DNA of 36,019 nt from positions 1 through 36,019 of the forward strand of contig JAPLGD010000090.1 of the NCBI GenBank assembly GCA_026390345.1. Reading direction: 5' to 3'. The translations under genes were made by a program, and so were the position numbers. The notes beneath the pieces are model-generated. The model ran no database searches. It was not told the origin of the DNA and worked only from the letters and a program-made list of their open reading frames with translations. The stretch's first letter is position 1, and the number at the start of each line of letters is the position of its first letter. The DNA comes from Candidatus Bipolaricaulota bacterium (GTDB lineage: Bacteria; Bipolaricaulota; Bipolaricaulia; UBA7950; UBA9294). Shown here one piece after another: positions 23,450 to 32,061 of the stretch.

Positions 23450-24208
23450 ATGCTATCTCGCTCTGTTGGAGTAGCCTTGGTCTTGCTGGCCATCGGCGGC
23501 ACTGTGGCAATGGCCGACGTGCTGCGGCTACGAGACGGTCAAGTCATCGAAGGCACGATCAGCGCAGTCACGGATACCTACGTGACGATCGTGACGGACA
23601 CCGGCACTCGCGACTACCCCGTCGTCGCCATCGAGTCGATCGAGCGCGGGGCTTCGATCGACGCTGCCGATGGTGGCGGCTACTCGTCTAGCGTGGAGGA
23701 CGAGAACGCTGGCGACGGCATCCGCCCAACGGTCGGCATTGGAGTCGAAGTGCTTGCCGGGCAGCCGCTCTTGGCGATACGGGTGGGATTCCAGGGTCTG
23801 AACGCAGGCGCAGCGGGTACGATGTGGACGACGAGCGAGTCGGAAGGCGACCTCACGATGAGCATGACCTTCTTCCTCTTCACCTCCGACATCGCCTACT
23901 GCTTTCCTTTGATCGACAACACACTTGGCGTATACATCGGCGGTGGGGTGGACGGCGGTCTCCTGTGGCTTACCGAGGACTACCCACCGTACTTCTCCAT
24001 CAGCGCAGTCGGGGTCGGTCTCGGAGCCATGGGACGCGCGGGACTACAGGTCAGCCTCTTCTCGCTTGGCGTTCCCATCGTGTTCTACGGCGGTGCGTCG
24101 TGGCTCTCACTCCAGAGCATCACGATCTCCGCGGACGGGTACACCGAAAGCATCCCCGTGGGCGTGTCCGGGCTAACGTGGCATATCGGAGTGATGATTG
24201 CTTTCTGA
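23450..24208 (+). CDS. Exported protein with SH3-like domain and outer-membrane barrel-like C-terminus
   Basis: A 252-residue protein. The signal peptide is MLSRSVGVALVLLAIGGTVAMA. The small beta domain that follows (about 23-68; DVLRLRDGQVIEGTISAVTD and RDYPVVAIESIERG) parallels that of the protein at 21443-22186. The C-terminal 160 residues are Gly- and aromatic-rich with alternating strands and end WHIGVMIAF, a terminal Phe typical of outer-membrane barrels. AGGAGA lies five bases before the ATG at 23450; longer in-frame versions lack a signal peptide. A terminator follows at 24243. Function is unknown. Confidence 0.65.
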   Translation: MLSRSVGVALVLLAIGGTVAMADVLRLRDGQVIEGTISAVTDTYVTIVTDTGTRDYPVVAIESIERGASIDAADGGGYSSSVEDENAGDGIRPTVGIGVEVLAGQPLLAIRVGFQGLNAGAAGTMWTTSESEGDLTMSMTFFLFTSDIAYCFPLIDNTLGVYIGGGVDGGLLWLTEDYPPYFSISAVGVGLGAMGRAGLQVSLFSLGVPIVFYGGASWLSLQSITISADGYTESIPVGVSGLTWHIGVMIAF

Positions 24209-24242
24209 CGACGCACCCTCGGCTGCAGAAGTTCTCTTCGCG

Positions 24243-24269
24243 AAGAGGGGCGCCGCGGTGCCCCTCTTT
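24243..24269 (+). terminator. Rho-independent terminator after the barrel-like gene
   Basis: A 9-bp stem, AAGAGGGGC and GCCCCTCTT, encloses an 8-base loop and ends in TTT, 35 bases after the stop at 24208. A smaller CTCTT/AAGAG hairpin overlaps its left side. Confidence 0.75.
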
Positions 24270-24346
24270 CCCGGCGCAGGCCGGCGATCGCGCGGCTCTT
24301 CCCTCTGATTCTCCGGTCGTGGCATCACATCTCTACTGCTACCCTG

Positions 24347-24374
24347 TTGACATACCTGCGCGAATCTGTACTGT
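24347..24374 (+). promoter_or_regulatory. Likely promoter of the PDZ-protein gene
   Basis: A consensus TTGACA (24347-24352) is followed after 16 bases by TACTGT (24369-24374), a weak -10 with TAGATA overlapping just downstream. The first ATG is at 24386, so the leader would be very short. Confidence 0.45.
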
Positions 24375-24385
24375 AGATACCTCCC

Positions 24386-25180
24386 ATGCTGGAAGGAGGC
24401 GCTAGGGTTCGACGGGTAGTGCTCCTGTCTCTCGCTCTCGCGGTTCTTTCCTCGATCGTAGCTTCGTCGGAGAGCGTCGAGAAGCTCATGAAGCGGATGG
24501 AGGAGTCGTATGTGGCGGGGTGCACGTGCTCGTGCCTCGAGCAGCGGATTGAGCTCTCGCTAACCTACGAGGGAGTTATCTACGGGGCGGTAGACGGAAG
24601 CTGCGACTTGGCAACGTATGCCGCCGCGAAGTGGCAACAGGACTGTGACGCCTCCTTTGAGAAACCTACGTGCGCCCTCGGCAGCAACTCCATCCAGAAC
24701 GACATCTGCGCTCGCTGCACCACGGCCCTTGCCTCCGCAGAGATCGCATCCGGGCGCCGCAACCTCACGGCGCCGCGGGAAGACTTGCTGGCTCTCTTGG
24801 CCACCCACGAGGCTGGTCAGCCCGTCGCCGTGACCATCCAGGCCGCAGGCTCGCCTCCCCCTTGGTACCCTCCCGAGCTGGGATTCACCGCCGGGCTTCC
24901 TTCGACGCTGGCCTCCGGAGACGCGTTCATGGGGTTCTTCTCCATGACGGCACACGGCGGAGGAGTACTGATCAGGTCCACCATTCCCGGCGCCGCTTGC
25001 GCCCTCGCAGGCATGAAGCCCGGAGACGTCATGCTCACGATGGCCGGGCAACCGCTGCGCAAGAACGGCGATCAGACACCCATCTTGACCTCACGGCGAC
25101 CGGGCGAGTACATCGTGATCCGGATCAGCCGCGACGACGAGCTTCTCTACACCGTCTTGCAGCTCCAGCAGACCATCTAG
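24386..25180 (+). CDS. Secreted Cys-rich protein with C-terminal PDZ domain
   Basis: A 264-residue protein. Its hydrophobic N-terminus (residues 11-26) is a signal peptide or anchor. A Cys-rich region follows (GCTCSCLEQRIEL; GSCDLATYAAAKWQQDC; PTCALG; DICARCTTALA) with eight or more cysteines, probably disulfide-bonded outside the cell. Residues about 175-260 form a PDZ-like domain (GGGVLIRSTIPGAACALAGMKPGDVMLTMAGQ split over 190-222). No protease domain is present. The ATG at 24386 is nearly leaderless; GGAAGGAGG lies inside the reading frame just after it, so a GTG at 24419 is a possible alternative. The stop codon overlaps the stop of a nitroreductase remnant on the other strand. Confidence 0.65.
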   Translation: MLEGGARVRRVVLLSLALAVLSSIVASSESVEKLMKRMEESYVAGCTCSCLEQRIELSLTYEGVIYGAVDGSCDLATYAAAKWQQDCDASFEKPTCALGSNSIQNDICARCTTALASAEIASGRRNLTAPREDLLALLATHEAGQPVAVTIQAAGSPPPWYPPELGFTAGLPSTLASGDAFMGFFSMTAHGGGVLIRSTIPGAACALAGMKPGDVMLTMAGQPLRKNGDQTPILTSRRPGEYIVIRISRDDELLYTVLQLQQTI

Positions 25181-25404
25181 GTTGCCGGCGCGTCCGCGAT
25201 GAAGGCGTGGCCGCATGTCTCCGCGAGTCGCGCCTTCCTCGCAGAGTCGGCGACCTCGAGGATCGTCTTGAGCATCATGTTCCCCACCGTCGGCGCCCGC
25301 ATCGCGCTCTCGATGACTCGATCCGCATCTTCCCGATCGATCGGCCGATCGGCGCACGTCCGAAGTGACGTTCGCTCGTTGATCAGTCTCAGCGTCTCGT
25401 TCAT
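25177..25404 (-). pseudogene. Nitroreductase-family gene truncated to its N-terminal third
   Basis: The 75-residue reading frame begins MNETLRLINERTSLRTCADR and runs through RAPTVGNMMLKTILEVAD to a FIADAPAT end. It matches the first part of FMN-dependent nitroreductases (usually 170-250 residues): the Arg-rich FMN phosphate-binding start, the AP-x-x-GN motif and the region before the next strand. It stops abruptly where the core fold should continue, exactly against the stop of the PDZ gene (shared CTAG). The dimer and most of the FMN site are missing, so it is almost certainly inactive. It is divergent from an intact nitroreductase gene at 25617. Confidence 0.7.
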
Positions 25405-25616
25405 CTCGCTCTCCTTCCCCGATCAGACTCGCGCACTCTCCCCCGGCAGTGCCGAACTGCCAGTCGACCTTGGACCTCGTACAATGGAGTGCGCTGGAGG
25501 AGCTGAAGCGGCCGCCCGAACTGTCTCCTGCGCTTCCAGCAGTCCCCGCGGCATCGACGTGCATCGCCCTGGCCCGGTACCGCAGAGCCGCGAACCCGCG
25601 TCCGCAAAGGAGCACC

Positions 25617-26387
25617 ATGCAAGAGACGAACCCGGTCATGGATTGCCTGATGAACCATCGCTCCGTCCGGAAGTTCAAACCGGACCCGATCCCAGAAGAG
25701 ACGCTCCATACGATCCTTCATGCCGGCACGCGGGCAGCCACGGCGGGATGCATGCAGCCCTACGCGTTCATTGTTCTCGACGATCCCGAAGTCCTGAAGA
25801 AGGTGAGCTACATTCCGGCGCCACTGGCCGTCGTCGCCGTCGTCGACCAGTACCGCATCAAGCGATACTACGAGCTGAATGACGCGCCGTTCTACAACGA
25901 TCAGGCCGTCAACCTCTTCATCTCGTACTGGGACGCGACGATCGCGCTGCACAACATCGTCATCGCCGCGGAAAGCATGGACCTCGGCGGCGTCTACATC
26001 GGCATGATCCTCTCGCAGGATCTCCGCGAGTCGCTCGGCGTACCCGACTACGTCATCCCGGCCGGTCTCGTCGCGCTGGGGTATCCCGACGAGGCTCCCG
26101 GCCTCGGCCCGCGCCTTCCGCTCGAGGCCGTCGTCCATCGGAACGCTTACCACATTCCGTCCGACGACGACATCCGCGAGTGGTACCGAGTCCACGACGA
26201 GCGCTGGGCGGACCGCTTCGAGAACGAGTGGTCGGAGGATCGCCGCCGGAAGTCGATCGAGCATGGTGTGACGAACTGCGCCCAGCAGTGGACCATCGGG
26301 CATTACACGCCGGACTTCATCCACGGCGAGTCGCAAGCGCTACTCCGCAATCTTCGCTCCGCTGGGTTCCGACTCGAAGAAGACTAG
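25617..26387 (+). CDS. FMN-dependent nitroreductase family protein (NfsA-like)
   Basis: A 256-residue cytoplasmic flavoprotein. It begins MNHRSVRKFKPDPIPEE (FMN phosphate-binding arginines), then AATAGCMQPYAFIVLDDPE. A mid-region YWDATIALHNIVIAAESMDLGGVYIG holds the helix and the second flavin-contacting segment. The C-terminal extension with IPAGLVALGYP and PRLPLEAVVHRNAY is typical of the longer NfsA/FRP-type oxygen-insensitive nitroreductases. These use NAD(P)H to reduce nitro compounds, quinones or flavins. AAGGAG precedes the ATG at 25617; longer in-frame extensions are not conserved-looking. It is divergent from the truncated nitroreductase and may be its functional replacement. Confidence 0.87.
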   Translation: MQETNPVMDCLMNHRSVRKFKPDPIPEETLHTILHAGTRAATAGCMQPYAFIVLDDPEVLKKVSYIPAPLAVVAVVDQYRIKRYYELNDAPFYNDQAVNLFISYWDATIALHNIVIAAESMDLGGVYIGMILSQDLRESLGVPDYVIPAGLVALGYPDEAPGLGPRLPLEAVVHRNAYHIPSDDDIREWYRVHDERWADRFENEWSEDRRRKSIEHGVTNCAQQWTIGHYTPDFIHGESQALLRNLRSAGFRLEED

Positions 26388-26512
26388 AGTCCCCCGCCCA
26401 CACTCCCCGGCTTTGTGCTCCGACGTGTCCACGGCCGGCGTCAGCGCGCCCATCCAGGGCGAAGGCGAGGTGGACCAAGCATGCTGCGATCGGTGGGGCG
26501 AGGAGGCTGAGA

Positions 26513-27159
26513 ATGCACCTTGAGAGAGCCAGAAGCGTCTACAGCGGGATACGGATTGACCGTGCAGTCGAGACTTCCAGCGAAGGGGCTTCGAAGCACG
26601 GCGGTTCGAAACGGGGAAAGAGGCGGTCGAACACTTCTTCTCCCAAGTCGGCAAGAAGGACAGCGTCGGCCACGGCGGCTCGGACACTCTTCGCCAGTTG
26701 GGCGTTCTCGACCGGCTGAGGGGCGAGGGCTACAACTTCCTCGACCGCTACGTCTTCGGATCGAGCTACGACGAGCAGCTCGAGATCCGGCGGAAGAACT
26801 TGTGCGCTGACGCCTTCGTCGCGTCCTCGAACGCGGTCTCGATCGGCGGCGCGCTCGTGAACATCGACGGAGATGGGAACCGCGTTGCGGCGCTCAGCTT
26901 CGGCCCCCGGCGCGTCTACCTCTTCGTCGGCAGAAACAAGATCTGTGACGACCTCGAGAAGGCGATCTACCGGGCGCGGAACGTGGCCTCTGTAGGCCTG
27001 GCCATCCAGTATGGGATGAACACTCCCTGTGCGAAGCCAGGTACTTGCCACGATTGCGCATCCCCCGACCGCGTCTGCAGCTACGTGTCGATCATCGAGC
27101 ATTGCACGCCGCCGGGGCGGATCTCCCTCTTTCTCATCAACGAGGACCTCGGGCTGTAG
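26513..27159 (+). pseudogene. LUD-domain (lactate-utilization, DUF162) protein gene with a one-base frameshift
   Basis: The frame opening at the ATG at 26513 (ribosome site GAGGAGG) reads MHLERARSVYSGIRIDRAVET and then loses the family pattern near 26575. From there the next frame reads QRRGFEARRFETGKEAVEHF, SVGHGGSDTLRQLGVLD and NFLDRYVFG without a stop to 27159. The total length, 647 bases, is one short of a multiple of three. This suggests a single missing base (likely ACTTTCC shortened to ACTTCC) or an assembly error. The C-terminal half is well kept: NAVSIGGALVNIDGDGNRVAAL, FGPRRVYLFVGRNKI, and a Cys-rich end (TPCAKPGTCHDCASPDRVC). LUD proteins assist lactate oxidation complexes. If the shift is real, only a fragment could be made. 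Confidence 0.75.
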
Positions 27160-27306
27160 ACACTCTCCGCCCGCATCGAGCCGGGGCCGTCCAGCCTGCT
27201 GCCCTCACTCATTCCACACCATCCCCCGCACAGCTAGAATGGCTGTCACAACCGACCCCGAAAGGACGAGCGGAACTCGTCACGGGCCACGATGGAGGAG
27301 GCGACG

Positions 27307-29880
27307 ATGCGGAGTTCCCAGCGGACGCAAGGCGGAAGAGGTCGCCCGCGAGGCGATGATGGCGAGCCCCGGCCGCTGTTCTGGACTCTGACTCCCGAGC
27401 AGGCGTTGGGAACGCTTGCCTCGGCGAAGCAAGGGCTGACGGAAGCGGAGGCGGTTCGCCGCGCCGCGCTCCACGGCCCGAACCGCTTGCACCCGAAGAA
27501 GAGAACGGACGCCCCGGCCCTCGTGCTGGCGCAGTTCAAGAACCCGATCACGCTCATCCTGATCCTCGCCGCGGTGTTGGCCTTCTTCCTTCACGACACC
27601 ACCAACGCCACCATCGTCCTGCTCATTGTCGTGGCCAGCGCGCTTCTGGGATTCCTGCAGGAGAGAGGTGCAACCCAGGCCGTCGCGAAGCTCCTCGCCG
27701 TGGTCCAGGTTCGGACAACGCTCCGGCGAGACGGGCAAGAGGTGGACGTCGCAATCGATGACGTCGTCCCGGGGGACGTCATGGTCCTCAACGCCGGCGA
27801 CGTCGTCCCCGCAGACGCCCGGCTGCTCGACTCGACGGATCTGTTCGTGGACGAGGCCACGCTGACGGGGGAAACGTTCCCGGCCGAGAAGGACGTCGCC
27901 ACCCTCGCTTCGGACGCCGCACTCAAGGATCGCCTCAACATGGTGTTCATGGGTACGCACGTTGTGAGTGGGATGGGGTCGGCGGCCGTCACGGCGACCG
28001 GCCTCGAGACGGAGTTCGGTGCCATCTCCCATCGCTTGCGGCTCCGCCCTCCCGAGACGGAATTCGAACGCGGGGTTCGACGATTCGGCAATCTGCTCGC
28101 AGAGATCACGCTTCTCTTCGTCATCGGCATCTTTGCCGCCAACGTGTACTTCGCACGCCCAATGCTCGATTCGTTCCTCTTCTCGCTCGCTCTGGCTGTC
28201 GGCCTCACACCGCAGCTCCTCCCGGCAATCATCAGCGTCAACTTGTCTCACGGCGCCCGACGCATGGCCGCGCAACGCGTCATCGTGAAGCGCCTAGCCT
28301 CGATCGAGGACTTCGGCAGCATGGACGCGCTTTGCTCCGACAAGACCGGCACGCTCACCGAAGGACTCGTCACGGTTCAGTCGACCCTCGGGGTGGACGG
28401 AGCCCCGAGCGACAGGGTCCTTGTCTACGCGCAAGTCAACGCGCGGCTACAGACGGGATTCACGAACCCCGTCGACGTGGCGCTCACCCAGACCCCGGCG
28501 GCTGACATCAGCGAGTACCGGAAGCTCGACGAGGTGCCCTACGACTTCGTTCGCAAGCGGCTGAGCGTGCTGGTCGAGCGACACGGCCGGCGCGAGCTCA
28601 TCACCAAGGGCGCGCTGACGCCCCTCCTCGCCGTCTGCAGCCACGCGGAACGGGAGAGCGGAGAGGTCGTCGAGTTGGCTAAGGTCCGAGCCGGCATCGA
28701 GGCGATCTACCGCGATCTGAGCGCCAAGGGCCTTCGCGTCCTCGGTGTCGCGCGTCGAGATGTCGACGGCGAAGGGCGCATCCGAAAGGAGGATGAGGTT
28801 GGCCTCCGGTTCCTCGGCTTCCTCGTCCTCTTCGACCCGCCCAAGGCGGGCGTCTCGGAGCTGCTCGCAGAGCTCCGCAACCTCGGCGTCACGCTTCGCG
28901 TTGTCACGGGCGACAACCAACTCGTCGCGCTCGAGACGGCTCGCCAGGTCGGCCTTCCGGACCCGATCGTTCTCACCGGCTCCGAGCTTCGCGCCATGAG
29001 CGACGCAGCCCTGCTTCAGCGCGTGAGCGACGTCAACGTGTTTGCGGAGATCGAACCGAACCAGAAAGAGCGCCTCATCTTGGCGCTGCGCAAGGCAGGC
29101 CACGTGGTCGGATACATCGGAGACGGAATCAACGATGTCTCCGCGCTCCATGTCGCCGACGTCGGCATCTCGGTGAACACCGCCGTGGACGCAGCCAAGG
29201 AGGCCGCCGACATCGTCCTTCTCGAGAAGGACCTTGAGGCGCTGGTTCAGGGAATCCGTGAAGGCAGGGCGACGTTCACCAACACGCTCAAGTACGTGTT
29301 CATGGCGACAAGCGCCAACTTCGGGAACATGTTCAGCATGGCGGGTGCATCTCTCTTCCTGCCGTTCCTGCCACTCCTCCCGAAGCAGATCCTCTTGATG
29401 AACCTCCTCACCGACCTGCCCGAGATGACGATCGCGACGGACAGCGTAGATCCCGAGGCGGTGGAGAAACCGCGCCGCTGGAACGTCAAACTCATCCGCA
29501 GGTTCATGGTGACGTTCGGTGTCGTAAGTTCGGTGTTCGACTTCCTCGCCTTCGGCGTCCTTCTGCTCGTGTTCCGAGCCTCCGCGGCTCAGTTCCGGAC
29601 AGGTTGGTTCCTTGAGTCGGTGGCGTCCGCGGCGTTGATCGTTCTCGTCATGCGCACTCGACGGGCCTTCTTCAGGAGTCGGCCAAGCCGCTACCTGCTC
29701 GCGGCCACCGTCGCGGTCGTCGCGGCCACTATGGCCATCCCGTTCACGCCCCTCGGGAGCCTGTTCGGGTTCGAGCCGCTGCCGGTCTTGTTCCTCCCCG
29801 TCATCGCCGGGATCGTGGTCCTCTACTTCGGCGCCGCCGAGCTCACCAAGCGGCTGTTCTACCGAAGATTCCCCGCCTAG
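27307..29880 (+). CDS. mgtA: Mg2+-type P-type ATPase (P3B)
   Basis: An 857-residue membrane ATPase. It has an N-terminal cation-ATPase domain (TPEQALGTLASAKQGLTEAEA), the actuator motif LTGET near residue 193, the phosphorylation motif DKTGTLT with D345, and the hinge GDGINDVSALHVADVGI near 605. Two plus four further helices close the chain, in the order typical of MgtA/MgtB. The M4 motif reads GLTPQLLPAIIS, like MgtA's TPEMLP but with Gln for Glu. It probably imports Mg2+, though related P-type pumps for other divalent ions cannot be excluded. The ATG at 27307 is preferred over 27292 because GGAGGAGG (27295-27302) is correctly spaced for it. No regulatory leader peptide was recognised. Confidence 0.88.
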   Translation: MRSSQRTQGGRGRPRGDDGEPRPLFWTLTPEQALGTLASAKQGLTEAEAVRRAALHGPNRLHPKKRTDAPALVLAQFKNPITLILILAAVLAFFLHDTTNATIVLLIVVASALLGFLQERGATQAVAKLLAVVQVRTTLRRDGQEVDVAIDDVVPGDVMVLNAGDVVPADARLLDSTDLFVDEATLTGETFPAEKDVATLASDAALKDRLNMVFMGTHVVSGMGSAAVTATGLETEFGAISHRLRLRPPETEFERGVRRFGNLLAEITLLFVIGIFAANVYFARPMLDSFLFSLALAVGLTPQLLPAIISVNLSHGARRMAAQRVIVKRLASIEDFGSMDALCSDKTGTLTEGLVTVQSTLGVDGAPSDRVLVYAQVNARLQTGFTNPVDVALTQTPAADISEYRKLDEVPYDFVRKRLSVLVERHGRRELITKGALTPLLAVCSHAERESGEVVELAKVRAGIEAIYRDLSAKGLRVLGVARRDVDGEGRIRKEDEVGLRFLGFLVLFDPPKAGVSELLAELRNLGVTLRVVTGDNQLVALETARQVGLPDPIVLTGSELRAMSDAALLQRVSDVNVFAEIEPNQKERLILALRKAGHVVGYIGDGINDVSALHVADVGISVNTAVDAAKEAADIVLLEKDLEALVQGIREGRATFTNTLKYVFMATSANFGNMFSMAGASLFLPFLPLLPKQILLMNLLTDLPEMTIATDSVDPEAVEKPRRWNVKLIRRFMVTFGVVSSVFDFLAFGVLLLVFRASAAQFRTGWFLESVASAALIVLVMRTRRAFFRSRPSRYLLAATVAVVAATMAIPFTPLGSLFGFEPLPVLFLPVIAGIVVLYFGAAELTKRLFYRRFPA

Positions 29881-29883
29881 TCC

Positions 29884-29897
29884 CCAGGCAAGCCTGG
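29884..29897 (+). terminator. Weak hairpin after the P-type ATPase gene
   Basis: CCAGG and CCTGG pair around CAAG four bases after the stop. The stem is short and has no T-run, so terminator function is uncertain. The 166-base gap to the next gene also holds GCCGGC/CCGGC repeats near 30009-30027 and nothing else that I can name. Confidence 0.3.
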
Positions 29898-30046
29898 CGG
29901 TGCCCGGACCAGCATCGCTCGTCGCGCCATCCCCGTCTCAGATCGGCCAAGCGCCTAGCCGGGATCACGTTGTCGTGTGTCTGAAGACGCCGACCAGGTA
30001 GACTCACGGCCGGCGCCAAAACCGGCGAGTTCGAGAAAGGAGTTCC

Positions 30047-30895
30047 GTGAACCAGAGTAGCTTTCGCGTCAGCGTGGGGGACTTCGAGTGCATCGCCCTG
30101 CGAGACGCGACCGACGTCACTCCTTGGAAGAGCCTGGTATCTGAAGCCTACGAGTCAGCCGTCACGCGGGTTCTCAGCGAGCGAGGCTTGACAACAACGG
30201 AAGTCTCCTTGGACTACCTGTGCCTGTTCGTCCGAGCGCGCAGGGAGCTTGTCGTCATCGATACGGGGTGCGGTTGCACTGAGGGAGTGCAGGGAGAGGC
30301 GCTGGCCACTCTCCGCGCGGAAGGCGTCTCGCTGCAGGGCGTCACTCTCGTCATCATCACCCACCACGATCGCGACCACCTGGCGGGCGTCGTCGCTCCG
30401 GACGGGACACTGGCCTTCCCCAACGCGCGGCACATCATGACACAGGTGGGATGGGCATGGCACACGTCTGAGAAGAACCTCGCCGCCATGCCCGAGGCCC
30501 ACGCAGCGTTCCACCGCACGATCCGCTCCCTCCTGGAGGGGCGCGTCGTCTTGGTTCACGGTGAGACGGAGGTTGCGCCCGGGATCCGGATCATCCCCGC
30601 GCCTGGTCACCGCCCCGGCCACGTTGCGGTTCAGATCGTCTCTCAAGGGAAGCGGCTCTGGCACCTCGCAGACACGATCGTCCACCCGATCTTCGTCGAG
30701 CACCCCGAGTGGGGATCGCGATTTGACAGCACACCGGACGAAGCTCTCGCGACGCGACGCCGATTCCTCGACATCGCAGCAACCGAAGGACCGCTCCTCT
30801 TCCTCTCCCACTTCCCGTTCCCCGGTCTTGGCTACGTCACAGGAGGAGCAGGAACCCGGCACTGGCAGCCCGTAGGCGACAAGCCGAAGGCGTAG
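30047..30895 (+). CDS. Metallo-beta-lactamase-fold hydrolase
   Basis: A 282-residue soluble protein with the MBL fold. The first metal-binding motif is THHDRDHLAG, so the classic HxHxDH reads HxDxDH with Asp at the third position. Further ligands are the His in APGHRPGH, the Asp in LADTIVHP and the His in FLSHFPFPGLGY. The overall layout resembles lactonase or quorum-quenching-type MBL proteins, but the substrate is unknown. The strand-loop VVIDTGCGC upstream of the motif is typical. GAAAGGAG precedes the GTG at 30047. It stands alone between the ATPase and a secreted lectin-PDZ protein. The Asp substitution may alter metal binding. Confidence 0.83.
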   Translation: MNQSSFRVSVGDFECIALRDATDVTPWKSLVSEAYESAVTRVLSERGLTTTEVSLDYLCLFVRARRELVVIDTGCGCTEGVQGEALATLRAEGVSLQGVTLVIITHHDRDHLAGVVAPDGTLAFPNARHIMTQVGWAWHTSEKNLAAMPEAHAAFHRTIRSLLEGRVVLVHGETEVAPGIRIIPAPGHRPGHVAVQIVSQGKRLWHLADTIVHPIFVEHPEWGSRFDSTPDEALATRRRFLDIAATEGPLLFLSHFPFPGLGYVTGGAGTRHWQPVGDKPKA

Positions 30896-31049
30896 GAACA
30901 ACCCCGCCGCCGACTTCTGCCCCCGGATGCCGCGACTTCTTCGCTACTGGACACGAGCGTGCTATGCTATCGGTGCCCGGCCTCCGCAGGCGGAGATGAT
31001 GCGAGGCGGGCTGGAGCGGGAAACGGGATTGCACGGGAGGCACATAGAC

Positions 31050-31904
31050 ATGAAGCAGAGGTCGGTCTGGTGCGCAGCGGCCGTCGTGCTCGTGGTTGCC
31101 GGACTTGGCGTCGCAGGCAGCGCGCAGTTCGTGCTCCTCGGCTCGTCGTTCCCCACGGACTCGGCGCCGTTCTATCGAATCACGGTCGAGCACAGCGGAC
31201 TGTGCCTCGACATCGAGGGCGCGCAGATGATGAACGGAGCGCGAGCCATCCAGCGGGGCTGGCTCGGAGGGTCGAGCCAGCTGTGGGAGCTTCGGCCTGT
31301 CGGGACGCAGACCTACCGCATCGTGAACCTGCACTCCGGCAAGTGCCTCAGCGTGGGCACCACCTCGCAGGGCAACTCCGACGACGTGCGGCAATCGGTC
31401 TGTCATGGCTGGGCCGGCCAGCTGTGGCGAATCGAGCCCGCAGGTGGGCAGGACTTCCGAATCGTGAACGTCTACACCGGCAAGTGCCTCGGGATCGGCG
31501 GCGGTTCGGCGGCCGAGGGCGCGTATGTTGATGTACTCAACTGCAGTGACGGTCCCCATCAACTCTGGCGAATCGAAGCGGCCGCGGTAGAGACGTACGA
31601 ACCCCAGAGCGGTTCCTACCTAGTGTCGCCTGGCGCGCTCCCCAGCAACGCCTACCTCGGCATCACTTGCCAGACGACCATTGGGCCGGGCGCCATCATT
31701 GCCAGCGTTGTCCCCTTCTCGCCGGCCGACATGGGCGACTTGAGAGTCGGAGACATCATCCTCAGCATCAACGGCCAGCCGATCATCTCTTGCATGGACA
31801 TCGAGCGGCTCGTCGAGATGCACCAACCCGGCGACTTCCTCATGGTCCAGATCAAGCGAGGCGGCGGCTCCATCCTCCTCAACGTCCAGCTCGGGTGGGC
31901 ATAG
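31050..31904 (+). CDS. Secreted protein with ricin-type beta-trefoil lectin domain and PDZ domain
   Basis: A 284-residue exported protein. The signal peptide covers residues 1-25 (VLVVAGLGVAGSAQ). A ricin-B-type trefoil (about 36-180) carries three similar units: SGLCLDIEGAQ with SSQLWEL, SGKCLSVGTTSQG with AGQLWRIEP, and TGKCLGIGGGS with PHQLWRIEA. A C-terminal PDZ domain follows (about 195-284; AYLGITCQ, VVPFSPADMGDLRVGDIILSI). Lectin joined to PDZ without a protease suggests a carbohydrate-anchored scaffold or chaperone-like envelope protein. GGGAGG lies before the ATG at 31050. A REP-like palindrome follows the stop. The PDZ recalls the C-terminus of the protein at 24386-25180. Confidence 0.8.
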   Translation: MKQRSVWCAAAVVLVVAGLGVAGSAQFVLLGSSFPTDSAPFYRITVEHSGLCLDIEGAQMMNGARAIQRGWLGGSSQLWELRPVGTQTYRIVNLHSGKCLSVGTTSQGNSDDVRQSVCHGWAGQLWRIEPAGGQDFRIVNVYTGKCLGIGGGSAAEGAYVDVLNCSDGPHQLWRIEAAAVETYEPQSGSYLVSPGALPSNAYLGITCQTTIGPGAIIASVVPFSPADMGDLRVGDIILSINGQPIISCMDIERLVEMHQPGDFLMVQIKRGGGSILLNVQLGWA

Positions 31905-31911
31905 CCTGACC

Positions 31912-31971
31912 GGGGACACATACCTCAGCTCTGCAGTGGGTTGAGACCAGAAGTTGAGGTGTGTGTTCCCT
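31912..31971. repeat. REP-like imperfect palindrome
   Basis: Arms of about 16 bases (GGGGACACATACCTCA, and TGAGGTGTGTGTTCCC read downstream) pair with two G-T wobbles around a loop of about 27 bases. It lies eight bases after the lectin-PDZ stop, between convergent genes. The GACACATACC core recurs as half-sites at 33668 and 34249. Such elements are often linked to REP-associated tyrosine transposases; none is present here. Confidence 0.65.
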
Positions 31972-32061
31972 GATCTCCGCGGGGAACCGGCACGTAGGTG
32001 CTCGCACGGCATCGACGCGTGATCGCACGGCCCGACTTCACCGTCACACCTGGCATTCCTC

